64,000 nucleotides of DNA from Stenopsyche tienmushanensis (lineage: Eukaryota; Arthropoda; Insecta; Trichoptera; Stenopsychidae), in the NCBI GenBank assembly GCA_008973525.1, contig WACJ01000520.1, forward strand, positions 1,550,001 to 1,614,000, written 5' to 3'. Below the pieces are notes generated by a model, which worked only from the letters and a program-made list of their open reading frames with translations, was not told the DNA's origin and searched no databases. Within the stretch, counting starts at the first letter, position 1. Every line of letters begins with the position of its first letter. Shown one piece after another: positions 37,775 through 47,691 of the stretch. Made by a program: the position numbers and the translations under genes.

Positions 37775-37935
37775 ACGAACAAACAAACATTAATTTTTAT
37801 ATACATGACTATGCCTATGTTACTCGCGGAATCTTTAGCAATAAGTAGACGAAGTTTTATTGCAATCTGATGAGCGGTATGGCAGCGTATTTCGAACGAA
37901 CAAAACCCAATGCATTTTATATATTTGAAGAAGAA
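37775..37935 (-). repeat. dispersed repeat H, one unit plus (minus)
   Basis: On the minus strand it carries the ATGCATTGGGTTTTGTTCGT boundary and the CGCTGCCATACCGCTCATCA block, then AATTTTTATATA-type start of the next unit, as at 4368 and 53785. Confidence 0.7.
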
Positions 37936-38004
37936 GATATATAAAAATATAGATTGAGTATCTTGTTTTTCTACATAGTTTATTTTATTATAAATATATT
38001 TATT

Positions 38005-38290
38005 CCATCAGATAGGAAGCTTCTTGATCCCATCACTAAAGAAAGAAGGTTAAAAGAAGCATCATCTGTTGCGCAACGCATAATTGTTCTGTGCCTCAAG
38101 TCTCCTCAAAATTTCACTTGATTTAACACCTTCGTTTGCGAGAAAACGAATAATTACGCGTTGCGCAACAGAGGATGCTACTTCTTGCCTTCTTTCTTCA
38201 GTGACAGAATCAAGACGCGTTAAGTTCTCCGTCTCAGTCTCTCGAACTGCGCTAAGTTCTCTTTGTCTCTGTCTGTATCCGAGCTTCAAA
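38005..38290. mobile_element. mariner family M5, two N-terminal halves head to head
   Basis: On the plus strand 38010-38100 reads DRKLLDPITKERR then ASSVAQRIIV. On the minus strand 38062-38220 reads DSVTEERRQEVASSVAQRVI then IRFLANEGVKSSEILRRLEA. The two copies converge, giving an inverted repeat around TGTTGCGCAACGC/GCGTTGCGCAACA. The minus half fits the HTH_48 domain of mariner-type transposases. Confidence 0.6.
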
Positions 38291-38309
38291 GTACAAGAGT
38301 GCTCTTTCT

Positions 38310-39960
38310 AAAAAGTGGAGGGGGGAACACAGGGTCTGTGCCAGTACTCCCGTAGGGGTTAAAGAAGGTATTGCTTTTACGATCAAACGCAAATAATAAT
38401 CAATTTGTTAATGAATAAATTAATGAATGAACAACTTCCATTATATTATTACTATTCTGCGATTTAGGCGGTTTTTTATTTATATCATAGAATAATCTCA
38501 TGACATCATCGTCATCACAGATATCTTCATCTTTATATCGTGGTGTCAAGCCCTCTAATCCCGTCCACAATGATTCATACATTCTACACCATGTTGATTG
38601 ATTATTGGTAGTAAATCAAGAGTATTTTTCTAATAGAATGATAATTTAAATTTGTCTTGAAACATTTTGATTAAATTCAATTCTTCATATATTGAGTAGC
38701 ACTGTATTAAGTTTCCCCCGATATTACACGAGTGACAGCTTTTCGGCGAATTAAATAATTGAGTTAATACCCTAATTATTATTTCACCCTTAAATGGCAA
38801 ACATTTATAAAGTTAGCCCACTTTATTACCGACTAATTGATTTTGAGATTTTGCACGAATTGGCATAAATTAAGACGATAACATACAGATTTGCTTTTAA
38901 ACAAGGCCATTGTACATGACACATCACTCAATAAGTTCGTAGGATGTAATTCATCGTGGGGATCTCATAAAACCACATTTTTTTGTTTAATTCATTTAAT
39001 TTTTAAATAATATCATCGATCTTAAATTTGCATTAACACTATAGAGACATAGTCTTAATTGTGGATATTTTAATAATCGTAACACATTACGTACGGGGCT
39101 TCTTCATGTGGGATTGCATCCTGATGCGGGCAATCATTCAAATTCAAACGTTCAACAATTCAATTCTAATTATACATAGTTTTTGGTCATTTTGTATGTT
39201 GGGAATGCAGTCAATATTATAAAAATAGTTTCAATAAACTTGCATAAACTAAATAATGCGAAAAAATAACTTATAATAACACTTTAGCCGACGTTAATCA
39301 AAACACATCGTAGTTCATAAAAATATGTTTCCCGTGTATAATGAGTTAATTCAATGCATAACGCTTAGCCCAAATATATATTTTTATCGGTCATTGTTGC
39401 AATAAATGTAATGTTTAGGTGTTTAGCCTTCGATCGTTAAAGAAATGGATGGCAGCGGTTTCGCTCCCATTGGAGGAATTCGCTCATCCATCAGAGCATT
39501 CGCTGTATCAAAACGTAAACCATTAATCTGAAATGAATTATTGTGATTTCCGTATGCAAATCTACTCTCGTGTGTGGAGTAGAAGGATAAAAGGATTGAG
39601 TAACCCTGCTGGCAGGATCCTCGCTCACGGGGACACCGCATGGGGTTGTGGAACAGAACGATAGGGGGACGATTGTCAACCCCTCGCGTGTCGCTCGACC
39701 AATAGCAGAAGGTTGCGTGACAAAGACAAGGTACGAGCTGCTGCAAACTTACGCACTTCTTTTTAATTTACAGCCTGAGGGATTATGGAATGGGTGTAGA
39801 TTACGAGTGCTCCTTCCGATGTGTTTCATTTTGAGTAAGATTTTCATCCCCGCTTAGACAAGCAGCATGAAGGGAGATTGACAGCTGCTTTTCAAAATGC
39901 AGAATCTCTCACTTTAGCAACTCCGTCATAATTTAAACGGCTATTCAGAATTTGAGCTTA
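38310..39960. other. no gene recognised
   Basis: A GC-richer block at 39420-39720 has open frames on both strands but no recognisable family. The rest is AT-rich. Confidence 0.4.
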
Positions 39961-39964
39961 AAAC

Positions 39965-40060
39965 TCAAAACAATCCGTGCCCGCATTAATGCGTGATGGC
40001 GTAAATTTAGCTTGAAAAAAATGTCGTACGAACTTGATATAGATTTAAATTTATTTCTAG
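39965..40060 (+). repeat. repeat S, copy 1 (inverted partner near 43505)
   Basis: AATCCGTGCCCGCATTAATG and AGCTTGAAAAAAATGTCGTA recur on the opposite strand at 43505-43595. Related GCGGGCAC ends occur near 51728. Confidence 0.55.
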
Positions 40061-41328
40061 GGATGACATTACACACGTGTGTTAATATTTTAATCAAATT
40101 TTAATCAAAATTTAATTTTATCACGCTGGTACACGCGCCACAAATTGAAAACCACTGATATATTTATATATACTGATGCAATAGACTCTTTTGCATACAT
40201 TATTAAAATTTTGTTTCAATCTATCATCTGGTTTAAGAATTATATCAATTTTACGCAAAAATTCAAGAATTTCATGCGAAATCGCCCGGATTTTAAAGTG
40301 TTAAAAATTTGCAATATTTTTTATTGGCTAGAAAGCAATACGATCTGTTATTTTAATATGTGTTCCATATGCAAATTTCATCTGTTGACCATGCATTTGA
40401 ATTTAGGGGTGCATATGTTTACCCGTGGGTGAGATACTGTTTCGGCCGTTTAACACATTGGAGACTGGACTCGTATGCTTTTTAAAAAGGCAATCTATGA
40501 TATGATCCGTCATTCCGGTATGGTGAGCGCAATCAAATGTCAGACACCCAAAGCGGATACACGATTTTTTTCAAAATTTTCAATAACCCAAGCGACGTAA
40601 CTAATTCATCATCAATTAGCATTTTAATTTAAAATCTACATAAAGATTAAAATCAATTTTTTAGCATATCTATTTCATGCCGGATCGATGCATATTTTTT
40701 ACATTCTATTATGTCATCAATTATTTCCAACGCGTTTACATAATTGAGAAACGTATTAAAAACGAACGCAGCTAACATAAAAAAGGAGTATCAATTATTC
40801 CATAAATATAATAAATGTAAGGTCAGCAGTTGACGGCAACCTTTTTTATAAATCGAACAGATCCCATAACCATGAAAATCGGCTACTGATTTCATTGGAG
40901 CGGAATGCGTGTGTGATTTTTTGTGTTTGTAAATCTTAAATGGACAACATTTTTTGTTTATCAAAAAAATATACAGAACACGAACAAAGGGTTAATGGTC
41001 TCTTATGATTATATATATGTGCAAAATTTACGATCCATATGAGTACATTATGACGTGAACGTATAAAACAAGCAAATATTTGATTTGATCCGTCTATCGA
41101 AGAATGTTGACTCAACATTTGAGTCGGTGGATCAAAGCGATTAATTCATATTCAATGTTGATTTTCTAAAATTAAAAAAAAATGTATGCAAATTGAATGC
41201 ATTCAATATTCAATTTACATCATGCAAAATGAAGTACATACTTGCAATTATTCTTGAGAAAGCCTTGACGTGTGCAAATTAACAAGATGATTCGCTCGAG
41301 TCTTCGTCTGCATAATGTGACATTTATA

Positions 41329-42025
41329 TTAGGGCGTCCCATAAGTTTCTTTCGTTTTCATATTAAGAAAAAAATAAACAATGATTTGTATTACATTAAA
41401 ATTTACTGAATAATATATGATCCATTCTGTTCTGTTACCTTTCTCCATCTCTCCGGAAGCCTCATAATGCCTTCTTGCCAAAATTTCCCAGGTTTGTTGG
41501 TAAAATATTGATCAAGGTACATTTTTATATCATTTTTTGAATTAATTTTTTTTCCACGTAAAAAATTTTCAATGAAATAAATAAATAATAATCTGAAGTG
41601 GCAATGTCCGGAGAGTATATCTACCAAATGCATAGCAAAACTTTTTTTGGATGTAGGCCAGATTTAGCTACAGTTAAGGTTCAGTACCCTTGGTCCAAGA
41701 CCGTTTACGTTGGATATTCTCATAGAGTATCCAACTTTCATCTCCAGGTGACAAGTCTCTTCAAAAAAGCTTGGCTATTATGTCGTTGAAGAAGAAGTTC
41801 GCATGTTGAAATACACTGAAGTTTATTTGAGTCAGTCAGTTCATGAGGAAGCCACACATCTGAACGATTGATGTATCCCAGTTTTGTCAGATGATTATGG
41901 ACGGATGTTCGTAGAATTTCTAACTTGTTAGCTATTTCGCGAACAGTATATCGCGGGTTTTCTTCAACCATGACTATGATTAGATCTGTGTTAAATTTAC
42001 GAAAGAAACTTATGGGACAAACTAA
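41329..42025 (-). mobile_element. mariner family M1 deletion derivative, copy 2 (697 bp)
   Basis: TA flanks both ends. The left end is TTAGGGCGTCCCATAAGTTT, and the inverted right end is a diverged TTAGTTTGTCCCATAAGTTT. On the minus strand RYTVREIANKLEILRTSVHN is followed by NRSDVWLPHEL and a decayed catalytic region. The internal junction between the CATTTGGT-like WW codons and the YSPDI-equivalent is the same as in copy 1. It is frameshifted relative to copy 1. Confidence 0.9.
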
Positions 42026-42443
42026 TATTAACACTTTAGAGTCTTCTTTCATAAATTTGATATCATTCTTATAGTTTCTTATGTTTGATGTCGAATTCTC
42101 GACAACAGCAAAAATCAATTTGATCATGAGGAATATTTGTTGAGTAAATACAGTTCGCATTTGCAATATGAATTCGCACACATCAGGCGAATCATCGAAA
42201 TAAACTCCAACGTTGTTGTTAATCAGCGACAGTGAAGCAATAATTGATGAATTCGAGTGTCGTTTAATAAATATTTGAAATGCTTGATAAATAACATGAT
42301 TTGCATATTCGCTAATGAAATTAGTATGATTTAATGCTCAAAGATTGCGAATATGAATATTGCATTAGATGACATGTTATCTGATTGGAAAATTTATGTT
42401 GCATTTATTTCCATTCGTTTTTCTAACGCCATCCCCTAAGGGG

Positions 42444-42741
42444 GTATTCTAGTCTAGAGGCACAAATTTTGAATGTTTTTTCAAAAAAAAAAATATTTTT
42501 ACAAATTGGCGATTTTTTTAAAAATAGTTAAAAACAAAATTTTGACATAAATCTGGTAGAAACAATAGAAGATTATATAAAAAATGTTTGTATCAATTTT
42601 GAAGAAAATTACTTAAATACAACTTGAGATATCATGCCAACCGTATTGAAAAAAGAAATTTATTTTTAAAAAGTCTAAACATTAAAAATATGCAAAAAAA
42701 AAAACAAAATCGATTTTATTCAAAATTGTAGACTAGAATAC
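42444..42741. mobile_element. small MITE with perfect 13-bp terminal repeats
   Basis: GTATTCTAGTCTA (42444-42456) and TAGACTAGAATAC (42729-42741) are perfect inverse copies. The interior shares the ATCTGGTAGAAACAATAGA and GAGATATCATGCCAACCG stretches with family P interiors, so it may be a related non-autonomous element. The superfamily is undetermined. Confidence 0.6.
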
Positions 42742-42785
42742 TTGCTTAAAGTTAAATACATTATTATTGATATTTAAGTTCTGTA

Positions 42786-43183
42786 CTCTCAAGCTTCTTT
42801 TTGTGCGATTTCGAAGTTATGCGGTTTTTTAAAAGACTTTTTTTTTTATTTTGTTTTTTGCATTCTTCCAATGTTTCGACTTTTAAAAATACATTCTCCA
42901 AAGGAATTTTGGAAATTTGGAATTTTAAAAAATGGTGCAAGACGTCCTTTAAATATTACCTAAATGTTTTTTTAATTGTCTTATTATTTTACTGTTTTTT
43001 TTATTAACTTTTTTATGCGATTTTGGATATATGTATTTTATATAGCTGATCCAAAGTTATGCGGTTTTTAAAATCCATTGAACTCACTTTCACTTTTTCT
43101 ACATAAGTCATAGCTTTTTTGTCCGATTTATTTTTTGCGATTTTCCGCGGAACGCATCTATCGCACAAAAAAAGATTTAAGTG
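42786..43183. mobile_element. family P MITE, copy f (398 bp)
   Basis: TA flanks both ends. The inverted right end is CACTTAAATC then TTTTTTTGTGCG. The left end is CTCTCAAGCTTC then TTTTTGTGCG. It carries GAAGTTATGCGG subterminal blocks. Confidence 0.75.
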
Positions 43184-43504
43184 TATACAGTTTTCCTAAA
43201 TATATCATATGAATAAGCTTAAAATGCCTATTTTGTAATAAGTGCAATCTTTCATATTAACACTTTAAAATTGGGGTGTTAAATGCATAAAACGCTAATT
43301 CTTTAGCGAAATTGATATTATCCTTAAACCAGCCTTTGTATTAAAACAATATTTCACTAGTGCCTTCAAAATAGTTTATTGCATTAATATATGTTTACAT
43401 TGCATTGCAAAAAGTGATATTTTACGATATTAATTATATGAACGACTGTTCTGGTGTACTTGAATCGTAAAATAAATGCTTAGCTAAATATCTGATTTAA
43501 AATT

Positions 43505-43595
43505 GAAATCAAAATCTATATAAAATTCGTTCGACATTTTTTTCAAGCTGAACGTCATCTTCATAATGCATTAACGCGGGCACGGACTGTAAAGT
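43505..43595 (-). repeat. repeat S, copy 2
   Basis: Inverted relative to 39965-40060. It shares TCGACATTTTTTTCAAGCTG-type and ATTAACGCGGGCACGGACTG blocks. Confidence 0.55.
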
Positions 43596-43599
43596 GTTA

Positions 43600-45275
43600 A
43601 TAATTTAAGAAACTCAAAATGAATAAATTTATATCGAAAGTAACAATGTCGTCTATTTGCTTTAAAATGAGTCCTTTACACTTATATAAATGGTTATATG
43701 AAGCTACTGTCCGAGTTTCATTTTGACATTAATTCATATTGATTAAGACTTGATGAAAATATTTTTTTAAGTTTAATTTTAAATATTTCTGTGTATTTTA
43801 AATAACTGAAAACACATTGTATTTTAAATTGCCTCGTTACTCTGTCTGGAATTAATAAATGTGTGACTTCCTTTTGATTGAATTTCTTTGATTAAAATTG
43901 AATTTCTACCAGGTCTTTACATCGGATCAACTTAAATATATGTAACTGCGAAGCTACCCTATTGTCAGTTACATCTCGTGGATGTACGTAAAATAGGCAC
44001 TGCCTAAGGGCAACCAAATCAGAAGGGTGGCAAATTGGCCACAGAATATAAAATATTTCTTAAAATGGTGAAATATTTTCTCTTCGCAAATTTGATTCAA
44101 ACATTTTAAATCCTTTGTGTTCGGCTTTATACGTTTAGAAAAATATTAATAAATAAACCACCATTGCGTACTGTGCAATATTTCAATTGCACTCAAATCG
44201 GTTCTAATACATACAACAAGAAAATACCATAAATCACTCTAGCCATAATATAATTCATTGGATAACAATGGCGGTAACATAAAATATCTTCAAAGAACGA
44301 TATTTGATAATAGTATAGAAACATGATACGAAATATTTTTCGAGTCTTTATAACAGTGAGCAGGTTTTTTTTCATAACATGCAAATGTTTGACATAATTA
44401 ATATTGTATCATCCCGGAGTTTCTGGGTGGAAATTGCTCATATAAGCTCGGATATAAGTTTTAACCAATCCAACTGTTACCAACGGTTTTATTGGACGTC
44501 ATTTGTAATTTTATACATATGGATAGTTCCGCAATATTTGGGCTGGAGTCGTATCGTTCAAATCTATTAAAGGTGCGGTTAGCAATCACATTAAGAATAA
44601 AAACAGTTATTCGCAATGGCCATTGTTGGTGAGCTCATGTATTGGAGTTTGGTCAAAATGTATCGTACCACTAATCGATCCAATGGTACGAGAGGCAGCG
44701 ACGTTATTTGTGTAAATATTCCTTCAAAGCTGATTCTTTTTCATTTTGTTGTTTTGATATTGTTGTAGCTGCTTATAATGAATATTATATGCCATCTTGT
44801 ATCGAAAGTGTCCGACGTTTATTTAACAATAATTAACGTTAAACGTTTGGTAGACTGTAACTTTCCTGATTTAAAATATATAAACACTGACTGAAACAAT
44901 AATAAGCTTTGTAGAAACATTTGTAGAAGCTCTGTAGTACTGGCTAGCTAATATAGAAACAAAGATAATAAATATCATTCTAAATCACTAATATTTGATA
45001 ATATTAACAATGCACCCATTTTATTTCAAAAAATGCATTTCTATATTTCTTGCCATTTGCAATCCATATTTTATTGTTTTTGAAGTAATCGTTAAAATTG
45101 GACCAGAACTTTAGGTATCGTTATTAATTTCAGGATCAATTATTTTAGTCATATCAATCAATTCTTCTTCGTCTAATTCTTGTTATTCTAACAATTCTCA
45201 ATTTGCAATCTCCGTCGAATTAAAGACTATCCAAACTTTCCAAAAATTAAAATGTTACGGGATTCATCCATAAAT
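43600..45275. other. no gene recognised
   Basis: AT-rich sequence with no recognisable frames. Confidence 0.4.
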
Positions 45276-45279
45276 TAAG

Positions 45280-45620
45280 GCTTTAAGGGCTCCTGGGGCC
45301 GGGGGAAGTTTATTTATTTCGAAGTTGGTACACTTGGCGTATAGTGGGGATCTTAACGGTCAGTTTTTTTGACCTCGCGTGTTTGTCGGCCATTTTTTTC
45401 GGTCATTGTAAATTCTTCCGATTTAGAAGTCGTCGCGCTCTGCCGCCACCTCTCATTGGTGCAAAATCTAGGCGGTCATCCGTTTTTGTCTTTGCAGAAC
45501 AATATCACCGCTAATATCCATCAGAAGCTCGTGGATGTTTACAGTAGTGATGTGATAAGTCGACAACATGTCACGAAGTGGATTAGATTGTTCAAAAAAG
45601 CTTGTACTGTACTGTGTAAA
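45280..45620 (+). pseudogene. mariner family M2 transposase fragment, copy 3
   Basis: The plus frame reads LQNNITANIHQKLVDVYSSD then VISRQHVTKWIRLFKKA, the first HTH of a mariner transposase. Upstream DNA (AAGGGCTCCTGGGGCCGGGG, TTAACGGTCAGTTTTTTTGA) matches the 5' region of copy 1 at 3700-3785. It is truncated right after the HTH. Confidence 0.7.
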
Positions 45621-45654
45621 TTTCATCTTTCTAAAAATATAATTTTTAATTAGT

Positions 45655-46323
45655 AAAGATGTCATTTTTTCAGTAATATATATTTTTTAAATAGTTAAAA
45701 AATATTTTTTTAACATAAATCTGGTAGGAACAATAGAAAATTATATATATAATATTTGTATTTAATTTGAAGTAAAGCCGTTAGTTAGAACTAGAGATAT
45801 CATGTCAACTGTGCTGAAAAAAGTAGTTGGTAGAATCCGTTGGAATCACTAAAATAGCTATAACTCCGTAAGTATTTGATATTTTGGAAATTTCTTTATA
45901 GGATATATTTTTAAAAGTCTAAACTTTAAAACAATGCAAAACAAATATATTTTATTTCAAAATTCTAGATAAAATACACACTTAAAGTGGTCGTACTTCA
46001 CTCCAAAATTGTGATTTTCTTTTTCCAAATTTCGGTTAGTGTTCATAATTTATTTTCTATTCCAGCGGTTCTTAAGCTGGGATCTGAGCCATTGCCGGGG
46101 GTCCGCGAAAATATAAAAATCATTTATCTATGCTTGAACAAGATATTTTCGTGGAATTATTTAAAGAAAATCTATTTGGCCAATATTTGATCACGAGGTC
46201 CGCGGACTACATAAGTTTAAAAACCTCTGTTCTTTTTTATTCAAAATATCTCGATGCGTGCTTTCTATGAAATTAAAAAAAAAAATGCTTTAAAAAACCG
46301 CAAAACTCTGAAATTGCACGAAA
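45655..46323. mobile_element. family P copy g, left end lost, with nested hAT MITE
   Basis: The interior shares TCTGGTAGGAACAATAGAAA and GAGATATCATGTCAACTGTG with other P copies. The right part has AAAAACCGCAAAACTCTGAA. It abuts a mariner M5 end at 46324 and is interrupted at 46063-46229. Confidence 0.6.
46063..46229 (+). mobile_element. hAT-type MITE family N (167 bp)
   Basis: The left end CAGCGGTTCTTAAGCT and the inverted right end CAGAGGTTTTTAAACTTA are followed inward by GGTCCGCG on both arms. Flanking octamers TTCTATTC and TTCTTTTT agree at six of eight positions and suggest a worn 8-bp duplication. Other copies are at 15041-15196 and near 63270-63358. Confidence 0.75.
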
Positions 46324-46470
46324 AGGGTGATTCAAATATAACCCGGAATTTTGTGTATAATATTAGTTACATATAAATTGGATTGGATATGAAGTTTCTT
46401 GATCTCGTCACTGAAGAAAAAAGGCGAGAAATAGCATGATTTGTTGCGCAACGCGTTTTTCTCGTTTTTA
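46324..46470 (+). mobile_element. mariner family M5 5' end fragment
   Basis: The terminal repeat GGTGATTCAAATATAACCCG is followed by MKFLDLVTEEKRREIA, a stop, then FVAQR. It is the clearest view of the family's transposase start (ATG at 46389). It ends within the HTH. Confidence 0.65.
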
Positions 46471-47039
46471 TCAGTCTTTAGTATGCCATATGACATCTTA
46501 AAATCTCATATTTATTATATTTTATAACGATATTCGATAATATATATGTATATCGATATAGATGGTATATCGAGAATAAATGTAGTGGAACTTTATTTCT
46601 TTGTTGTAATTTCGATTGACAGAAGAACATCAACAACAATAAATACACACTATAATCCAAAAGACAAAACGAAAAGAGTTGGTGATGGAAGTCTAAGACA
46701 CTAGCATATAAAAGCTGGTACTATAACGGGGATTGCATTGAAAAATAGTTTAATATATTTATGCAGTGTCCTGTGAATTTTAATTAAATACAGTGAGATG
46801 TCCTAAACATTTTATAGCATTTTTTATAGTATGCGTTCAAATGAATATCGAAGATGTTGAAGGACTCAATGGTGCAATAATGCAAGTGCATTCTGCATAA
46901 AGCAAGATCGGATGATGACGCAATAAGAAGACGCATGAGAAGTGTGGATGTTCCCGCGTCCAGAACAATCCGATCCGACGATAGTCGCTCGGACACTGAA
47001 ATACATTAAAGCAATGATAATTTAGTGAGTACAGTAGTA

Positions 47040-47565
47040 GCCGTCGCGACACTACGCTAAGCAGTAAGAGTTAGGGGTGGAGGCAGTGGTGGGGGCGCGC
47101 GTGTTCGTGTGGGTGTCGCGCGTTTGTGTTGGTACGACGGGCACGCTGGGGGGAGGGGGTCTCCGCGTGCGGCGCACGTTCAGTAGACCGGCGATAGCCG
47201 CGCGGATAACTTGTCGTTGGTCTCGTCGACGAAAGCTTCATTCGCACCGCGACGATCGAAAGCTCCGCTACACTCGAGAGCTTTTGCCGCCCCGCAATGT
47301 CACACCGCTCATACAAATAACACCATAAACCGCACCGTCTTGTGATCGCCCTTTCCGACATAGTGCTTTATTTTTTTCGTTGTCGACGTGTTTTGTGTTT
47401 TTTTTTTTATTATTTTCAAGTGAAGTGATACATCCGACGGATCTTTGGAAACGTATCCGGATGCGATGAAAATCGAGTGATATTTTGACGATACTGTATT
47501 GTCGCAGTGTCGCCGGAAATTCAGGATCGTTTCCTTTTATCCCGTGCCAGCTCCGCTTAGAAAAC
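47040..47565 (+). promoter_or_regulatory. CpG/GC-rich promoter and 5' UTR region of the exon at 47566
   Basis: A sharp GC rise in an AT-rich neighbourhood, dense in CpG, sits immediately upstream of the signal-peptide exon. It contains G runs (GGGGTGG near 47073, G5 at 47091, G6 and G5 at 47148-47159) and an initiator-like TTCAGTA at 47179-47185. No TATA box is placed properly. If transcribed from there, the leader holds two overlapping tiny uORFs (ATGCGATGA at 47461 and a 4-codon ORF at 47466-47480). The start site itself cannot be fixed from sequence. Confidence 0.5.
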
Positions 47566-47685
47566 ATGCTTCCGACGAAGGCTGTGCTCGCCATCCTGGC
47601 GCTGATGACGATGAGGGTTGCAGCCGAGCAGGAGGTATCCTCTCCTCTGAGGGTTGCACAATGTCGAGCTACTTGTTTGCAAAAG
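47566..47685 (+). CDS. first coding exon of a secreted protein, anosmin-1 (Kal-1)-like
   Basis: The exon encodes 40 residues from the first in-frame ATG, in an arthropod-like start context (AAAACATG). Residues 1-20 form a signal peptide: MLPT, then the hydrophobic KAVLAILALMTMRVAA, with cleavage likely near AA-EQ. After a short acidic/Ser stretch (EQEVSSPL) comes RVAQCRATCLQK, whose spacing (R.xCxxxCL) resembles the start of the cysteine-rich region in anosmin-1 family proteins. Anosmin-1 is an extracellular matrix protein with a Cys-rich/WAP N-terminus and fibronectin III repeats that acts with heparan sulfate and FGF receptors. The exon ends at AAAAG/GTAAGC, a strong phase-0 donor. The WAP and FN3 exons are not in the window, so the family call rests on ten residues and gene style. 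Another secreted Cys-rich protein is possible. Confidence 0.55.
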
Positions 47686-47691
47686 GTAAGC
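47686..47691 (+). other. 5' splice donor of intron 1
   Basis: GTAAGC follows AAAAG, a near-consensus U2 donor in phase 0. No convincing downstream coding exon was found up to 64000, implying an intron of at least 16.3 kb. Confidence 0.6.

Noticed and set aside
40400..40455. TTAACACATTGG as a further piggyBac-like end
   Set aside because: It lacks the CCCGTCGGG continuation and has no partner end.
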